A DNA stretch of 58,782 nucleotides from an uncultured Alphaproteobacteria bacterium (lineage in GTDB: Bacteria; Pseudomonadota; Alphaproteobacteria; RF32; CAG-239), in contig CAJUAK010000010.1 in the NCBI GenBank assembly GCA_910584385.1, positions 1 through 58,782 on the forward strand, written 5' to 3'. The position numbers and the translations under genes are program-made. Numbering within the stretch: the first letter of the stretch is position 1; each line of letters starts with the position of its first letter. The notes below the pieces were generated by a model. That model was not told where the DNA came from. It did no database searches and saw nothing but the letters and a program-made list of their open reading frames with translations. Positions 16,411 through 25,294 of the stretch are shown here, piece by piece.

Positions 16411-17515
16411 CTCCAAACAATCCCCTTTGATTATCTTGACGGCAGGCGGCACCGGAGGCCATGTCTACCCGGCGGAGGCGCTTGCCGAAGAATTGGGCAA
16501 AAGGGGTTTTCGCTTATTGCTTGTTACAGATTCCAGAGGATTAAACAATTATAAGGGCAAGCTTTCTGAAATCCCCAATGCGGCTGTTTTGTCCGGCGCC
16601 ATTATGGGAAAATCAAAATGGTTTAAAATCAAAAGCTTGTTTAAAACCTGCATCGGGGTTCTTCAGGCGGCTTTTATCATTATCCGCAATAATCCCGTGG
16701 CAATTGTCGGCTTTGGCGGCTATGCTTCTTTTCCGGCTTGCATGGCGGCAATCCTCTTAGGCAAAAACCTGATTATTCACGAACAAAATTCCGTTATGAG
16801 CCGTACCAACCGTTTCTTGGCAAAATATGCCACGCTGATTGCCGAGAGCTTTGCAGGAACAAGGCACCTGCCTGAAGATGTCAAAACAAAACTTACCGGC
16901 ATGCCCGTCCGAAAATCTATCGCGGCATTATACGGGCGGGATTATCCGGAGCTAAAGGACGGCGGCGTTTTTAAAATCCTTATTCTGGGCGGAAGCCAAG
17001 GAGCAAAAATTTTCAGCGATGTTATTCCCGAAAGCCTTGCAGGGCTTGACAGCAAAATAAAAGAACGGTTGGAGATTTATCAGCAATGCCGGAAAGACGA
17101 TGTCGAATTTGTTGCGCAAACATACAAAAAAGCCAAAATAAAATTTGAGGCAGCGGCATTTTTTGGAAATATGGACGAGTTATACAACAATGTCCATTTG
17201 GTCATTTCCCGCTCCGGCGCTTCTTCGGTCAGCGAAATCGCGGCGGCAGGCGTCCCTTCCCTTCTCATCCCGCTGCCAACAGCGGCGGACGACCATCAAA
17301 GCAGCAATGCCGAAGGCTTGCAAAAAAGCGGCGGCGCCATTGTCATCCGCCAAGACAATTTTACCAATTCTAAACTACAGGAAATTATTCTGCACTTCAT
17401 CAACAATCCCGGCAAATTATCCGCCATGTCGGCAGGCGCGTTTAAAAAAGGCATCCCTGATGCGGCCGCACGCCTTGCAGACAATGTGGAAAAAGTTATT
17501 TCCCGTTCAAAATAA
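16397..17515 (+). CDS. murG: UDP-GlcNAc:undecaprenyl-PP-MurNAc-pentapeptide transferase
   Basis: MurG adds GlcNAc to lipid I to form lipid II at the inner face of the membrane. It is a GT-B enzyme of 372 residues with LTAGGTGGHVYPAEALAEEL at residues about 13-32, GFGGYASFPA (about 100), HEQNSVMSRTNR, LILGGSQGAKIFS and SRSGASSVSEIAAAG. The start ATG 16397 has GGAGG 6 bp upstream and overlaps ftsW by 14 bp. The longer frame from 16310 is inside ftsW. murC would usually follow but murB does. Confidence 0.97.
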   Translation: MKQTSSKQSPLIILTAGGTGGHVYPAEALAEELGKRGFRLLLVTDSRGLNNYKGKLSEIPNAAVLSGAIMGKSKWFKIKSLFKTCIGVLQAAFIIIRNNPVAIVGFGGYASFPACMAAILLGKNLIIHEQNSVMSRTNRFLAKYATLIAESFAGTRHLPEDVKTKLTGMPVRKSIAALYGRDYPELKDGGVFKILILGGSQGAKIFSDVIPESLAGLDSKIKERLEIYQQCRKDDVEFVAQTYKKAKIKFEAAAFFGNMDELYNNVHLVISRSGASSVSEIAAAGVPSLLIPLPTAADDHQSSNAEGLQKSGGAIVIRQDNFTNSKLQEIILHFINNPGKLSAMSAGAFKKGIPDAAARLADNVEKVISRSK

Positions 17516-17526
17516 GGAGGCTTAAA

Positions 17527-18459
17527 ATGTGGTTTTCTAAATTATTCAACTTCAAAAAAGATCCTGTTATCTCTTTGCTTCCCGATGTGCGCGGCACTTA
17601 TCAGACAAATGTCCCGATGTCCCGGCATACATGGTTTGGCGTCGGAGGGCCGGCGGAAGTTATGTTTGTTCCTGAAGATGAAGACGATTTAGCCGCTTTC
17701 TTTGCCGCCAAACCTTATAACCTTCCAACCTGCGTTATCGGCGGCGGATCCAACCTTCTGGTGCGCGATGGCGGAATTCCCGGCGTTGTTATCAAACTGG
17801 CCTCAAAATATTTTAAGCAAATTAAAGTCGAAGAAGGAAAAATAACCTGCTACTCCGGCGTTAGAAACACGGATTTAAGAAAAGTCTTTTTAGACAACCA
17901 AATCGGCGGGCTGGAATTTTTATGTTCCATACCCGGACATATCGGCGGTTCAATTAAAACCAATGCCGGCTGTTTTGGAACCGAGGTCAAAGATGTTATT
18001 TTATCCGCAACCATTGTCGACGGCGTCGGCGCTAAGAAAACCGTTACGCTTGATGATTTAAAGCTTTCTTACCGCAGCAGCTTCTTCCCTGATGACTGGA
18101 TTATTACCTCAATCACCTTTAAAACAAAGAAAGCCAAAAAAGACGATATTCTTAAAATTATGGACGAGCAAAAAGAATACCGCATTAAAAACCAGCCGTA
18201 TAATGAAAAAACTGCAGGTTCCACCTTTAAGAATCCGGAAGGGCTTAAAGCTTGGCAGCTTATAAAAAATTCCGGATGCGCCGAATTAAGCATTAACGGG
18301 GCAAAGGTTTCTGAAAAGCATTGCAACTTCCTTATCAATTCGGGAAACGCAACCGCACATGATATTGAGACCTTGGGCGAAACCATTATCCAGAAGGTTA
18401 AGGAGCACACATCCATAACCCTGGAATGGGAAGTTAAACGCATGGGAATTCATAAGTAA
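17527..18459 (+). CDS. murB: UDP-N-acetylenolpyruvoylglucosamine reductase
   Basis: MurB reduces UDP-GlcNAc-enolpyruvate to UDP-MurNAc with NADPH and bound FAD. It has 310 residues, with the FAD-binding part NVPMSRHTWFGVGGPAEVMF and VIGGGSNLLVRDGG (about residues 20-85) and a catalytic half with GSTFKNPEG and AWQLIKNSGC. Strong AAGGAGG precedes the ATG. It sits directly after murG; murC, usually between them, is absent, as is ddl, which usually follows. Confidence 0.97.
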   Translation: MWFSKLFNFKKDPVISLLPDVRGTYQTNVPMSRHTWFGVGGPAEVMFVPEDEDDLAAFFAAKPYNLPTCVIGGGSNLLVRDGGIPGVVIKLASKYFKQIKVEEGKITCYSGVRNTDLRKVFLDNQIGGLEFLCSIPGHIGGSIKTNAGCFGTEVKDVILSATIVDGVGAKKTVTLDDLKLSYRSSFFPDDWIITSITFKTKKAKKDDILKIMDEQKEYRIKNQPYNEKTAGSTFKNPEGLKAWQLIKNSGCAELSINGAKVSEKHCNFLINSGNATAHDIETLGETIIQKVKEHTSITLEWEVKRMGIHK

Positions 18460-18461
18460 AA

Positions 18462-19310
18462 ATGAATACGCAAGCCAATCAAACGGAAATTACCCGCCTG
18501 CCCAAAGAATGGCCTTACCGCCTGATTGGCATTTTAAGCATACTCTTTCTGATAACCCTTTTGTCTGCTTTAACCGTTACGGTTAAAGACAAGCTGGTTT
18601 CCAAACAAATCAATGCCTGGAAAGAAGACTTTTTCAGCTTTACCTCAAAGCACGGCTTTTTAATTGATGATATTGCCGTTACCGGGCGGGACCGCACAAC
18701 TCTGGCAGAAATCCTCCAGGCCGTCAGCCTAGGCAGAAACGACAACATCCTGCAGGCCGACCTTGAAGAGGTGAAAAGCCGCGTGGAAAAACTTCCCTGG
18801 GTGCGTTCAGCCATTGTAAAACGCAGCTTTTTTCCCAATATTATCCAAATTTCCATTGAAGAAAAGCAAATCGGCGCCATCTGGCAAAATCATGAAAAAT
18901 TTTATCCGGTCGATTTTGACGGCAATATCATCCACGCCGATTTCAGAACGCAAACGCCTATTTTACTGATTGTCGGCGAAAAAGCGCCGGAGAATGTAAA
19001 AAAACTCCTGGAAGCCATTTATGATAAAGACAAGAAACTTTATCAGCGGATAAAAGTGGCGAATTTTATTTCCGGCAGGCGTTGGAATCTTGTCTTGGAC
19101 GATATTGAAAAAGGCATAACCATAAAGCTGCCCGAAGAAAATCCTGAAGAGGCATGGCAAAAACTCTTAAAATTACACGCCTCAAAGGGGATTCTTAAAC
19201 GTAAATTAACCATCATCGATTTAAGATTGCAGGATAAGGTTATTGTCAAATTGAGAAAATCGCCTTTAGAAGCTGCGAATCTCAATAAAGGCAAAGAGCA
19301 TAAGTTATAA
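18462..19310 (+). CDS. ftsQ: Cell division protein FtsQ
   Basis: FtsQ is a bitopic membrane protein that links early and late division proteins. It has 282 residues: a short cytoplasmic start, one membrane helix (about 20-43, LIGILSILFLITLLSALTV), then a POTRA-type domain (DDIAVTGRDRTTLAEILQAV, about 64-84) and a beta domain with LPWVRSAIVKRSFFPNIIQISIEE. It starts 2 bp after murB and is followed by ftsA after 15 bp. Confidence 0.95.
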   Translation: MNTQANQTEITRLPKEWPYRLIGILSILFLITLLSALTVTVKDKLVSKQINAWKEDFFSFTSKHGFLIDDIAVTGRDRTTLAEILQAVSLGRNDNILQADLEEVKSRVEKLPWVRSAIVKRSFFPNIIQISIEEKQIGAIWQNHEKFYPVDFDGNIIHADFRTQTPILLIVGEKAPENVKKLLEAIYDKDKKLYQRIKVANFISGRRWNLVLDDIEKGITIKLPEENPEEAWQKLLKLHASKGILKRKLTIIDLRLQDKVIVKLRKSPLEAANLNKGKEHKL

Positions 19311-19325
19311 AAGGAGCGGCAAAAA

Positions 19326-20579
19326 TTGACACATTCGTTTAACCGACTGACAACAATTGCAGCTTTGGATATTGGTTCATCCAAAGTATGCTGCGTTATT
19401 GCAAAAATCAGCCGCGATAAAAAAATTAATGTTGTCGGTTATGGTTATAATGCCGCGCACGGAATCAAAAACGGCGTCATTACAGACATTAACCAAGCAA
19501 CGCTGTCTGTCTGTAATGCCGTGGAAGCTGCCGAACAAATGGCTAATGAAAGAATCGACCGGGTTATCATCAACATCTCCGGCGATAAAATTAAGAGCCT
19601 CATCAAAGATGCCTCCATTCCGCTTAATAAAAACCACCCGGTTAACGAAAACGACCTTAACAAAGTCATCGACAAGGGCATTAATAAAATTAACGTCGAA
19701 GGATGCGAGCTTGTCCATTGCCTGCCGGTCAGCTACCGCCTGGATATGGGCGAAGAGATTAAAGACCCGCGCAATATTTATGGCGAAAACCTGTCCGTCA
19801 ATATTTTGCTCGGCCTGGTGCCTGAAATTCAATACCGGAATGTCAGCAGCGTTGTTGAAAACGCCCATTTGGAAATTGCCGGGAAAGCCTTTTCCGCTTA
19901 TGCCTCCGGGCTCGCCTGCCTTGTGGAAGACGAAATAGAGATTGGCGCAACCGTTATTGATATCGGCGGCGGCACCACAAATATTGCGCATTTCAAACAT
20001 GGGCACCCAGTTTACTTTTCTTCACTTCCCGTCGGCGGAAACAATGTAACCAATGACATTACCATCGGCCTGACAACTTCTTTTGCCCATGCCGAACGCC
20101 TTAAAACCTTGCACGGCTGCGCCTTCATGACTTCTCAGGACAAGACGGAGCTTATTAATGTTTATCCGGTTGGCGAAGAAGACGACAATTATATCAAGCA
20201 GGTTCCCAAAGCCGAGCTCATCAGCATTATTACGCCGCGCATTGAAGAGATTTTTGAACTGATAAATCAAAAATTTGAAGAACAAGGCCTGGGCGATATT
20301 TCCAGCCACCGGGTTGTCTTAACCGGAGGGGGCAGCCAGTTGACCGGAATAAGGGAAGTTGCTTCCATGGTTTTGGACAAGCAGGTTCGCATCGGGCGCC
20401 CGAAAAATATTGCCAATCTGCCGGACAGTTTAAATACGCCTGCTTTTTCAACCTGCATCGGCCTGTTGCTTTTTGCCCTCAACTATACAGAAAAGAAACC
20501 GGGAAAAATTATAAACCGCCCGGCAGGCTCTGCAAACGGCTGGGGCAAAATCCTCGGCTGGTTTAAGCAAAATTTTTAA
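19326..20579 (+). CDS. ftsA: Cell division protein FtsA
   Basis: FtsA is the actin-like ATPase that tethers FtsZ to the membrane. It has 417 residues, with the phosphate-1 motif AALDIGSSKVCC (about 11-22), phosphate-2 VIDIGGGTTNIAHF (about 212-225) and the adenosine motif VVLTGGGSQLTGI (about 330-342). An amphipathic, aromatic C-terminal end (KILGWFKQNF) fits the membrane-targeting helix. The start is a TTG with AAGGAGCGG upstream. Confidence 0.97.
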   Translation: MTHSFNRLTTIAALDIGSSKVCCVIAKISRDKKINVVGYGYNAAHGIKNGVITDINQATLSVCNAVEAAEQMANERIDRVIINISGDKIKSLIKDASIPLNKNHPVNENDLNKVIDKGINKINVEGCELVHCLPVSYRLDMGEEIKDPRNIYGENLSVNILLGLVPEIQYRNVSSVVENAHLEIAGKAFSAYASGLACLVEDEIEIGATVIDIGGGTTNIAHFKHGHPVYFSSLPVGGNNVTNDITIGLTTSFAHAERLKTLHGCAFMTSQDKTELINVYPVGEEDDNYIKQVPKAELISIITPRIEEIFELINQKFEEQGLGDISSHRVVLTGGGSQLTGIREVASMVLDKQVRIGRPKNIANLPDSLNTPAFSTCIGLLLFALNYTEKKPGKIINRPAGSANGWGKILGWFKQNF

Positions 20580-20664
20580 ACATTTTTTGCCTTGGTAACC
20601 AAAACTTAATTTATTGCTTTTATGCTCTAAGGTAAGTTAATTTTTTATCTGGAGTCTATAATAA

Positions 20665-22341
20665 ATGTCAATCAAGCTTGCAGTACCTGAAACTTCCGTC
20701 ATGCATTTAAAACCGCGCATTTCCGTTATCGGCGTAGGCGGCGGCGGCGGAAACGCCGTTAACAACATGATTGCACAGCAGCTTGAAGGCGTTGATTTTA
20801 TTGTTGCAAATACAGATGCCCAAGCTTTGGCAAATTCATCTGCGGCCAGAAAGATTCAATTAGGACTGGAAACAACCCAGGGGCTCGGTGCAGGCGCACG
20901 TCCCGAAGTCGGCAAAGCCGCTGCTGAAGAAGCTGCCGCAGAAATTGAAAAAGAGCTTGAAGGCGCCAATATGGTCTTTATTACGGCCGGCATGGGCGGC
21001 GGAACGGGATCAGGCGCAGCTCCGGTTGTGGCCCGTTTGGCAAAAGCAAAAGGAATTTTGACGGTCGGCGTTGTTACAAAACCGTTCCAGTTTGAGGGGC
21101 GCAAAAGAATGGACACTGCCGAATCGGCTGTTGAAGAATTTACTTCTGCCGTGGACAGCATCATTATCATCCCCAATCAAAACCTTTTCAGAATAGCCGA
21201 TAAAAAGACAACACTTGCCGATGCATTTGTTATGGCAGACAATGTGTTGTATGCCGGGGTTCGCTCGATTACCGATTTGATGATGATGCCCGGATTAATC
21301 AACCTTGATTTTGCAGATATAAAATCCATTATGGAAGACAAAGGCAAGGCCATTATGGGAACAGGCGAGGCCGAAGGTGAAGACCGCGCGATTAAAGCCG
21401 CAGAGCAAGCTTTAAGCAATCCGCTTCTTGACGATTGTTCTATGCAGGGTGCCAAAGGCGTCCTTATCAACATCACCGGCGGCATGGATATCACCTTATT
21501 TGAAATTGACGAAGCTGCCAGCCGCATTAAAGAAGAAGTAGACGAAGACGCCAATATTATCTTTGGTTCAAGCTTTGACGAAAGCCTGGCCGGGAAGATT
21601 CGCGTTTCTATTGTCGCCACGGGAATCGGCAATGCCGCTGCACAGCCTAAAGCGCCCAAAATAACGCCCAGCTATGTTGAAAAAAACATCATTCCCGAAG
21701 TTATAAAAACAGAAGTGCCGACGCCTGAAACAGATTCTAACCTGGAAAAATTCTCGGCGCTGAAAGAAAAAGAAAATGACGTTCAGGTCGAAGAAGTGGC
21801 AGAAATCATTGAAACATCCCCTATCGTATCTTTGAAACAAGAAGAAAACATTGTGAGCGAATCGGCTGTCCAGGAAAGCTTTGACGATTATGACGATGAA
21901 GCCGAAGCTTCAGAAACACTAAACGGCATGCCCAAAGCTTCCTCTTTGTTTAAGGCTATTATCAACAAAACAGAAGACTTGGCAGCCAACGCCGAATTAA
22001 ACAGCCTGCTTTCAACCAATGAAAACGTGTTTACGCCTAAAAGCTCGCTGAAAGTTATTGAAGAAGAACCGGAACTGTTTCCCAACCACAACCCCGAAAT
22101 TTTTGCCCCGAAGAGGGAAGAACCTGAAGAACGCCTGATTGTCAACGATGAGGATGAAGAATATACGCCGACACTCATTGAACGCGTTACCGGTTTTTCC
22201 ATTGCCAAGCGCAACCGCAAAAAACAAAAAGAAATGGAACGGGCGCAAGAACCGGTTTCAACAGGATACGGCGCTGCGCCGGACTACCAGCCGGAAGATA
22301 AGATTAACTTGGAGATTCCCTCTTTCCTGCGCCGGAAATAG
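20665..22341 (+). CDS. ftsZ: Cell division protein FtsZ
   Basis: FtsZ is the tubulin-like GTPase of the division ring. The GTPase core (residues about 15-320) contains VGGGGGNAVNNMI, MGGGTGSGAAPV (the G-box) and the T7 loop INLDFADIKSIM. A long acidic linker (about 335-545) follows, as is common in Alphaproteobacteria, ending in IPSFLRRK, the conserved peptide that binds FtsA and other partners. The total of 558 residues is long compared with E. coli. A 85-bp gap after ftsA with TCTGGAG before the ATG may hold its own promoter. Confidence 0.98.
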   Translation: MSIKLAVPETSVMHLKPRISVIGVGGGGGNAVNNMIAQQLEGVDFIVANTDAQALANSSAARKIQLGLETTQGLGAGARPEVGKAAAEEAAAEIEKELEGANMVFITAGMGGGTGSGAAPVVARLAKAKGILTVGVVTKPFQFEGRKRMDTAESAVEEFTSAVDSIIIIPNQNLFRIADKKTTLADAFVMADNVLYAGVRSITDLMMMPGLINLDFADIKSIMEDKGKAIMGTGEAEGEDRAIKAAEQALSNPLLDDCSMQGAKGVLINITGGMDITLFEIDEAASRIKEEVDEDANIIFGSSFDESLAGKIRVSIVATGIGNAAAQPKAPKITPSYVEKNIIPEVIKTEVPTPETDSNLEKFSALKEKENDVQVEEVAEIIETSPIVSLKQEENIVSESAVQESFDDYDDEAEASETLNGMPKASSLFKAIINKTEDLAANAELNSLLSTNENVFTPKSSLKVIEEEPELFPNHNPEIFAPKREEPEERLIVNDEDEEYTPTLIERVTGFSIAKRNRKKQKEMERAQEPVSTGYGAAPDYQPEDKINLEIPSFLRRK

Positions 22342-22360
22342 CTTTTGTTATAAACCAAAT

Positions 22361-22389
22361 AAAGCCGCCTGATTTTTCAGCGGCTTTTA
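22361..22389 (+). terminator. Terminator of the dcw cluster
   Basis: AAAGCCGC pairs with GCGGCTTT, with an inner CTGA/TCAG extension, followed by TTATTTT. It lies 20 bp after ftsZ. Confidence 0.85.
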
Positions 22390-22403
22390 TTTTGCGCAAC
22401 AAA

Positions 22404-22428
22404 AAACCTTCTGCAATGCAGAAGGTTT
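22404..22428 (-). terminator. Terminator of tRNA-Leu
   Basis: A near-perfect inverted repeat (AACCTTCTGCA with TGCAGAAGGTT) is flanked by A's on the left, giving a T-run on the minus strand just after the tRNA 3' end. Confidence 0.75.
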
Positions 22429-22431
22429 AAT

Positions 22432-22517
22432 TGGTAGGGGTAGTCAGACTCGAACTGACACGGCCTGAGGCCACAAGATTTTGAGTCTAGCGCGTCTACC
22501 AGTTCCGCCATACCCCC
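22432..22517 (-). tRNA. tRNA-Leu (CAA)
   Basis: This 86-nt class II tRNA has encoded CCA, a GTTCGAGTC T arm and a variable arm (TGGCCTCAGGCCG region). The anticodon loop is CTCAAAA with CAA at 22481-22483. The anticodon stem CTAGA/TCTTG carries one T-T mismatch (positions 28 and 42), where TCTAG would have paired perfectly with C27-A31 neighbours. The acceptor has one terminal G-T pair. Confidence 0.92.
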
Positions 22518-22614
22518 ATCGGTCTTGTGTGTGAATAGATAATATATTTAATTTGTCTCGTCAACTATTTTTTTATATATTAAGCAAAGATATTTTATTT
22601 TTGAGGATAAGTTT

Positions 22615-23577
22615 ATGAAAATCTTGGTATTAGGGGGCGCCGGATATATCGGCAGCCATGTGGTTAAAGATTTGCTGGCCAATCATATGGAAGTTGTTGT
22701 CTATGACGACTTGTCAACGGGTTCGCAGCAGAATCTGTTTGAAAAAGCTGAATTTATCAAAGGGAGCATTTTGGATTATCCAGCCCTGCTCTCAGCCATG
22801 AAGAAAAATATTGACGCGGTTATTTTGCTGGCCGGGAAAAAAGCGGTCGGAGAATCTATGGAGAATCCGGAAAAATATGCTCTTAACAACCTCAGCGGCA
22901 ATATCAATGTTTTAAACGCGATGGCAGAATCCGGCATCAAAAAGATTGTTTTTTCATCTTCCGCCGCGGTTTACGGCACGCCGCAATATCTTCCCCTTGA
23001 TGAAAACCATCCGCTTAACCCGATGAGCTTTTACGGCTTTACCAAAGCAGAGATGGAAAAATATATGCAGTGGTATGACAAGCTTAAAGGGATAAAGTTT
23101 GTATCCCTGCGCTATTTCAATGCCGTGGGATATGACGAAGAAGGTTCTATCCGCGGCTTGGAACAAAATCCCCAAAACCTTTTGCCGATTGTTATGGAAG
23201 CCATTTCAGGAAAAAGAAACAGCATGTCTGTGTTTGGAAATGATTATGACACAAGGGATGGAACATGCATCCGCGACTACATCCACGTTTCCGACTTGGC
23301 CGATGCACATACAAAAGCTCTGCTCTATCTGGATAAAAATGAACAAAGCCTGGTGTTAAACCTCGGCACGGAAACAGGCATCAGCGTTTTGGAAATCATC
23401 AAAGAAACAGAAAGGCTGACAGGGAAAACGGTTCCTTATAAAATTGCGCCAAGGCGCCCCGGCGATCCAGCCATTGTTACGGCATCTGCAAAAAAAGCCT
23501 TTGACGCTTTAGGCTGGAAAGCTACTCACAGCGGTTTGGAAAATATTATCTTATCAACCTGGCGGCTTTATCAATAA
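22615..23577 (+). CDS. galE: UDP-glucose 4-epimerase
   Basis: GalE interconverts UDP-glucose and UDP-galactose, and in some members their N-acetyl forms, using NAD. It has 320 residues: the NAD motif GGAGYIGSH (about 7-15), the catalytic pair in SSSAAVYG and YGFTKAEME (the YxxxK motif), and RYFNAVGYD, with RDYIHVSDLADAH near the C-terminal domain. It is alone between tRNA-Leu and the convergent zinc-ribbon gene, with TGAGGA before the ATG. It probably supplies envelope polysaccharide synthesis. Confidence 0.93.
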   Translation: MKILVLGGAGYIGSHVVKDLLANHMEVVVYDDLSTGSQQNLFEKAEFIKGSILDYPALLSAMKKNIDAVILLAGKKAVGESMENPEKYALNNLSGNINVLNAMAESGIKKIVFSSSAAVYGTPQYLPLDENHPLNPMSFYGFTKAEMEKYMQWYDKLKGIKFVSLRYFNAVGYDEEGSIRGLEQNPQNLLPIVMEAISGKRNSMSVFGNDYDTRDGTCIRDYIHVSDLADAHTKALLYLDKNEQSLVLNLGTETGISVLEIIKETERLTGKTVPYKIAPRRPGDPAIVTASAKKAFDALGWKATHSGLENIILSTWRLYQ

Positions 23578-23590
23578 GCCGCTTATTTTT
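23573..23590. terminator. Short bidirectional terminator galE / zinc-ribbon gene
   Basis: AATAAGC and GCTTATT pair across one base, followed by TTT on the plus side. It overlaps the galE stop codon and the end of the convergent gene. Confidence 0.5.
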
Positions 23591-24428
23591 CATTTTTGAA
23601 TGTCAAATAAACATATTTGCTTAACGGGGAAGGTTTTACAACCACAATGCTGAAAGCGGCTTTTCCGTTGCCATCCAGCCGTGCGACCGGAGGTTCGGCG
23701 TATTGGACATGGAGCGAACGCGCCTCCTTGTCCAAAAGCTCCAAACGGATATCCGGCACATTAATCGCTTTTCCGGTGGTATTGGCAATAAAGCCTTTGA
23801 TTTCCGTCTTGCTTACATAATCATCTTCAAATTCCCGGCGGGTGATATTTTGAAATTCCAGCCCTTCTCCCGGAATGACGGATTGGATGCCCAACGGCGC
23901 ATAGATTTTTTCCATGAAGGGGGCTTTTCTGGTTATGTCATAACGGAAATAATAAAGCAAAAGCAGCAGCGTTATTAAAACCAGGCTCAGGACGAAACGC
24001 CGAAATGCCTTATTCTGCAACCCCAAGACATGTTTCAGTTTCAGCCCGGCAACCTTGGCTTTTGACATTTTTTGCTCTTGTTGGAACAGTTCTTCCGTTT
24101 GCTCGGAAAGCCGGCGGAAAATATCTTGCACTTCATCTTTTTTTTGCGGTTGTTCGGGCGCCGGCGCCGCGGCGGCAGCCTCCCCTTCGCCTTTACGGCC
24201 TGTTTCTCCGGCAGGAGCATCAACTTCCGCAGCAAGATTTTCTTTAGGCGCGCCCGCCTTTTCCGGTTCAGGTTCGCGGACAACCGGCTGCGGCTTTTCC
24301 TGAAGGTCTTCCGGAAAACAAACAAAAACATCGCCGCATTTTGTGCAGCGGACTTTCTTCCCCTGCGGGGGAATAAGCGCGGGATCGATTTCATAAACAG
24401 CAGAACATTTCCGGCAGATAATACGCAT
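23583..24428 (-). CDS. MJ0042-type zinc-ribbon, DUF3426-like membrane protein
   Basis: Residues 1-35 form an MJ0042-type zinc finger with Cys5, Cys8, Cys28 and Cys31 (CRKC and CTKC). A Pro/Glu/Ala-rich linker runs to about residue 100, one membrane helix lies at about 140-155 (LVLITLLLLLYYF), and the outer domain resembles DUF3426 (IKGFIANTTG and VPDIRLELLD). Similar genes sit divergently next to ftsE in many Alphaproteobacteria. The function is unknown; an envelope or division role is suggested only by position. AAGGAAAA lies before the ATG. Confidence 0.8.
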   Translation of the reverse strand: MRIICRKCSAVYEIDPALIPPQGKKVRCTKCGDVFVCFPEDLQEKPQPVVREPEPEKAGAPKENLAAEVDAPAGETGRKGEGEAAAAAPAPEQPQKKDEVQDIFRRLSEQTEELFQQEQKMSKAKVAGLKLKHVLGLQNKAFRRFVLSLVLITLLLLLYYFRYDITRKAPFMEKIYAPLGIQSVIPGEGLEFQNITRREFEDDYVSKTEIKGFIANTTGKAINVPDIRLELLDKEARSLHVQYAEPPVARLDGNGKAAFSIVVVKPSPLSKYVYLTFKNEK

Positions 24429-24565
24429 TTGTTTTTTCCTTTTTTACACCTTGCTTTTAATATAAGAGCAAAGATGTTCTGAATCAAAGAAAAAAAATGT
24501 TTTATTAAAAGAATTATTGCTATATCCTAGGCAGGTGAAAAGGTAAGAATCGGAGAGTTATAAAA

Positions 24566-25294
24566 GTGGCTGTCAAAAGCATACATGCGGAAAGCAACGC
24601 CCCGGTCATTGAGATGCAAAATGTCGGCATCCGCTATGACAAAGGGCCGGAAATTTTAAAAGACATCAAGCTTTCGCTTAAAAAAGGCTCATTTCATTTT
24701 TTGACGGGCAAAAGCGGCGCCGGCAAAACGTCTTTGCTGAGCATGATGTATCTGGCTCAAAAGCCCAGCCGCGGGATTGTCAATGTTTTTGGCAGAAATA
24801 TTAATTTTGCAAAAAGGGACAGCCTGGCCATGCTGCGCCGCAAAATCGGCGTGGTTTTTCAAGATTTCCGCCTGCTTGACCACCTTTCGGCCTTTGATAA
24901 CGTCGCATTGCCGCTGCGGGTTTGCGGAATGGATGAAAAAGAAGTGCGCAAACGGGTTTACGAGCTGCTGCAATGGGTTGAACTTGACCGCCATATGCAA
25001 GCGACGCCAGCAACGCTTTCCGGCGGCGAAAAACAAAGAATCGCCATTGCCCGCGCCGTTATAAACCGTCCGGAACTCCTTTTGGCCGACGAACCTACAG
25101 GAAATGTCGACGGCGATATCGCTATCAAACTCATGAAGCTTTTCGTTGAGCTTAACAAACTCGGAACAACCGTCGTTATTGCCACGCACAGCGAAAAACT
25201 GATTTCTGATTTTTCATATCCTTGCATGCATTTGCAAAACGGCGGGCTTCACATTTATTATCCCGACGGAAAAATGGGGATGCCCAATGTCTAA
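24566..25294 (+). CDS. ftsE: Cell division ATP-binding protein FtsE
   Basis: FtsE is the ATPase of the FtsEX complex, which couples ATP hydrolysis in the cytoplasm to cell-wall hydrolase activation outside. It has 242 residues, with Walker A GKSGAGKTS (about 49-57), the Q-loop VVFQDFRLL, the ABC signature LSGGEKQR (about 151) and Walker B LLLADEPTGNVD. The start is a GTG with CGGAGAG upstream. The end overlaps ftsX by 8 bp. Confidence 0.96.
   Translation: MAVKSIHAESNAPVIEMQNVGIRYDKGPEILKDIKLSLKKGSFHFLTGKSGAGKTSLLSMMYLAQKPSRGIVNVFGRNINFAKRDSLAMLRRKIGVVFQDFRLLDHLSAFDNVALPLRVCGMDEKEVRKRVYELLQWVELDRHMQATPATLSGGEKQRIAIARAVINRPELLLADEPTGNVDGDIAIKLMKLFVELNKLGTTVVIATHSEKLISDFSYPCMHLQNGGLHIYYPDGKMGMPNV

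Noticed and set aside
16397..18459. Hidden murC or ddl between murG, murB and ftsQ
   Set aside because: The gaps are 11 bp and 2 bp, so there is no room.
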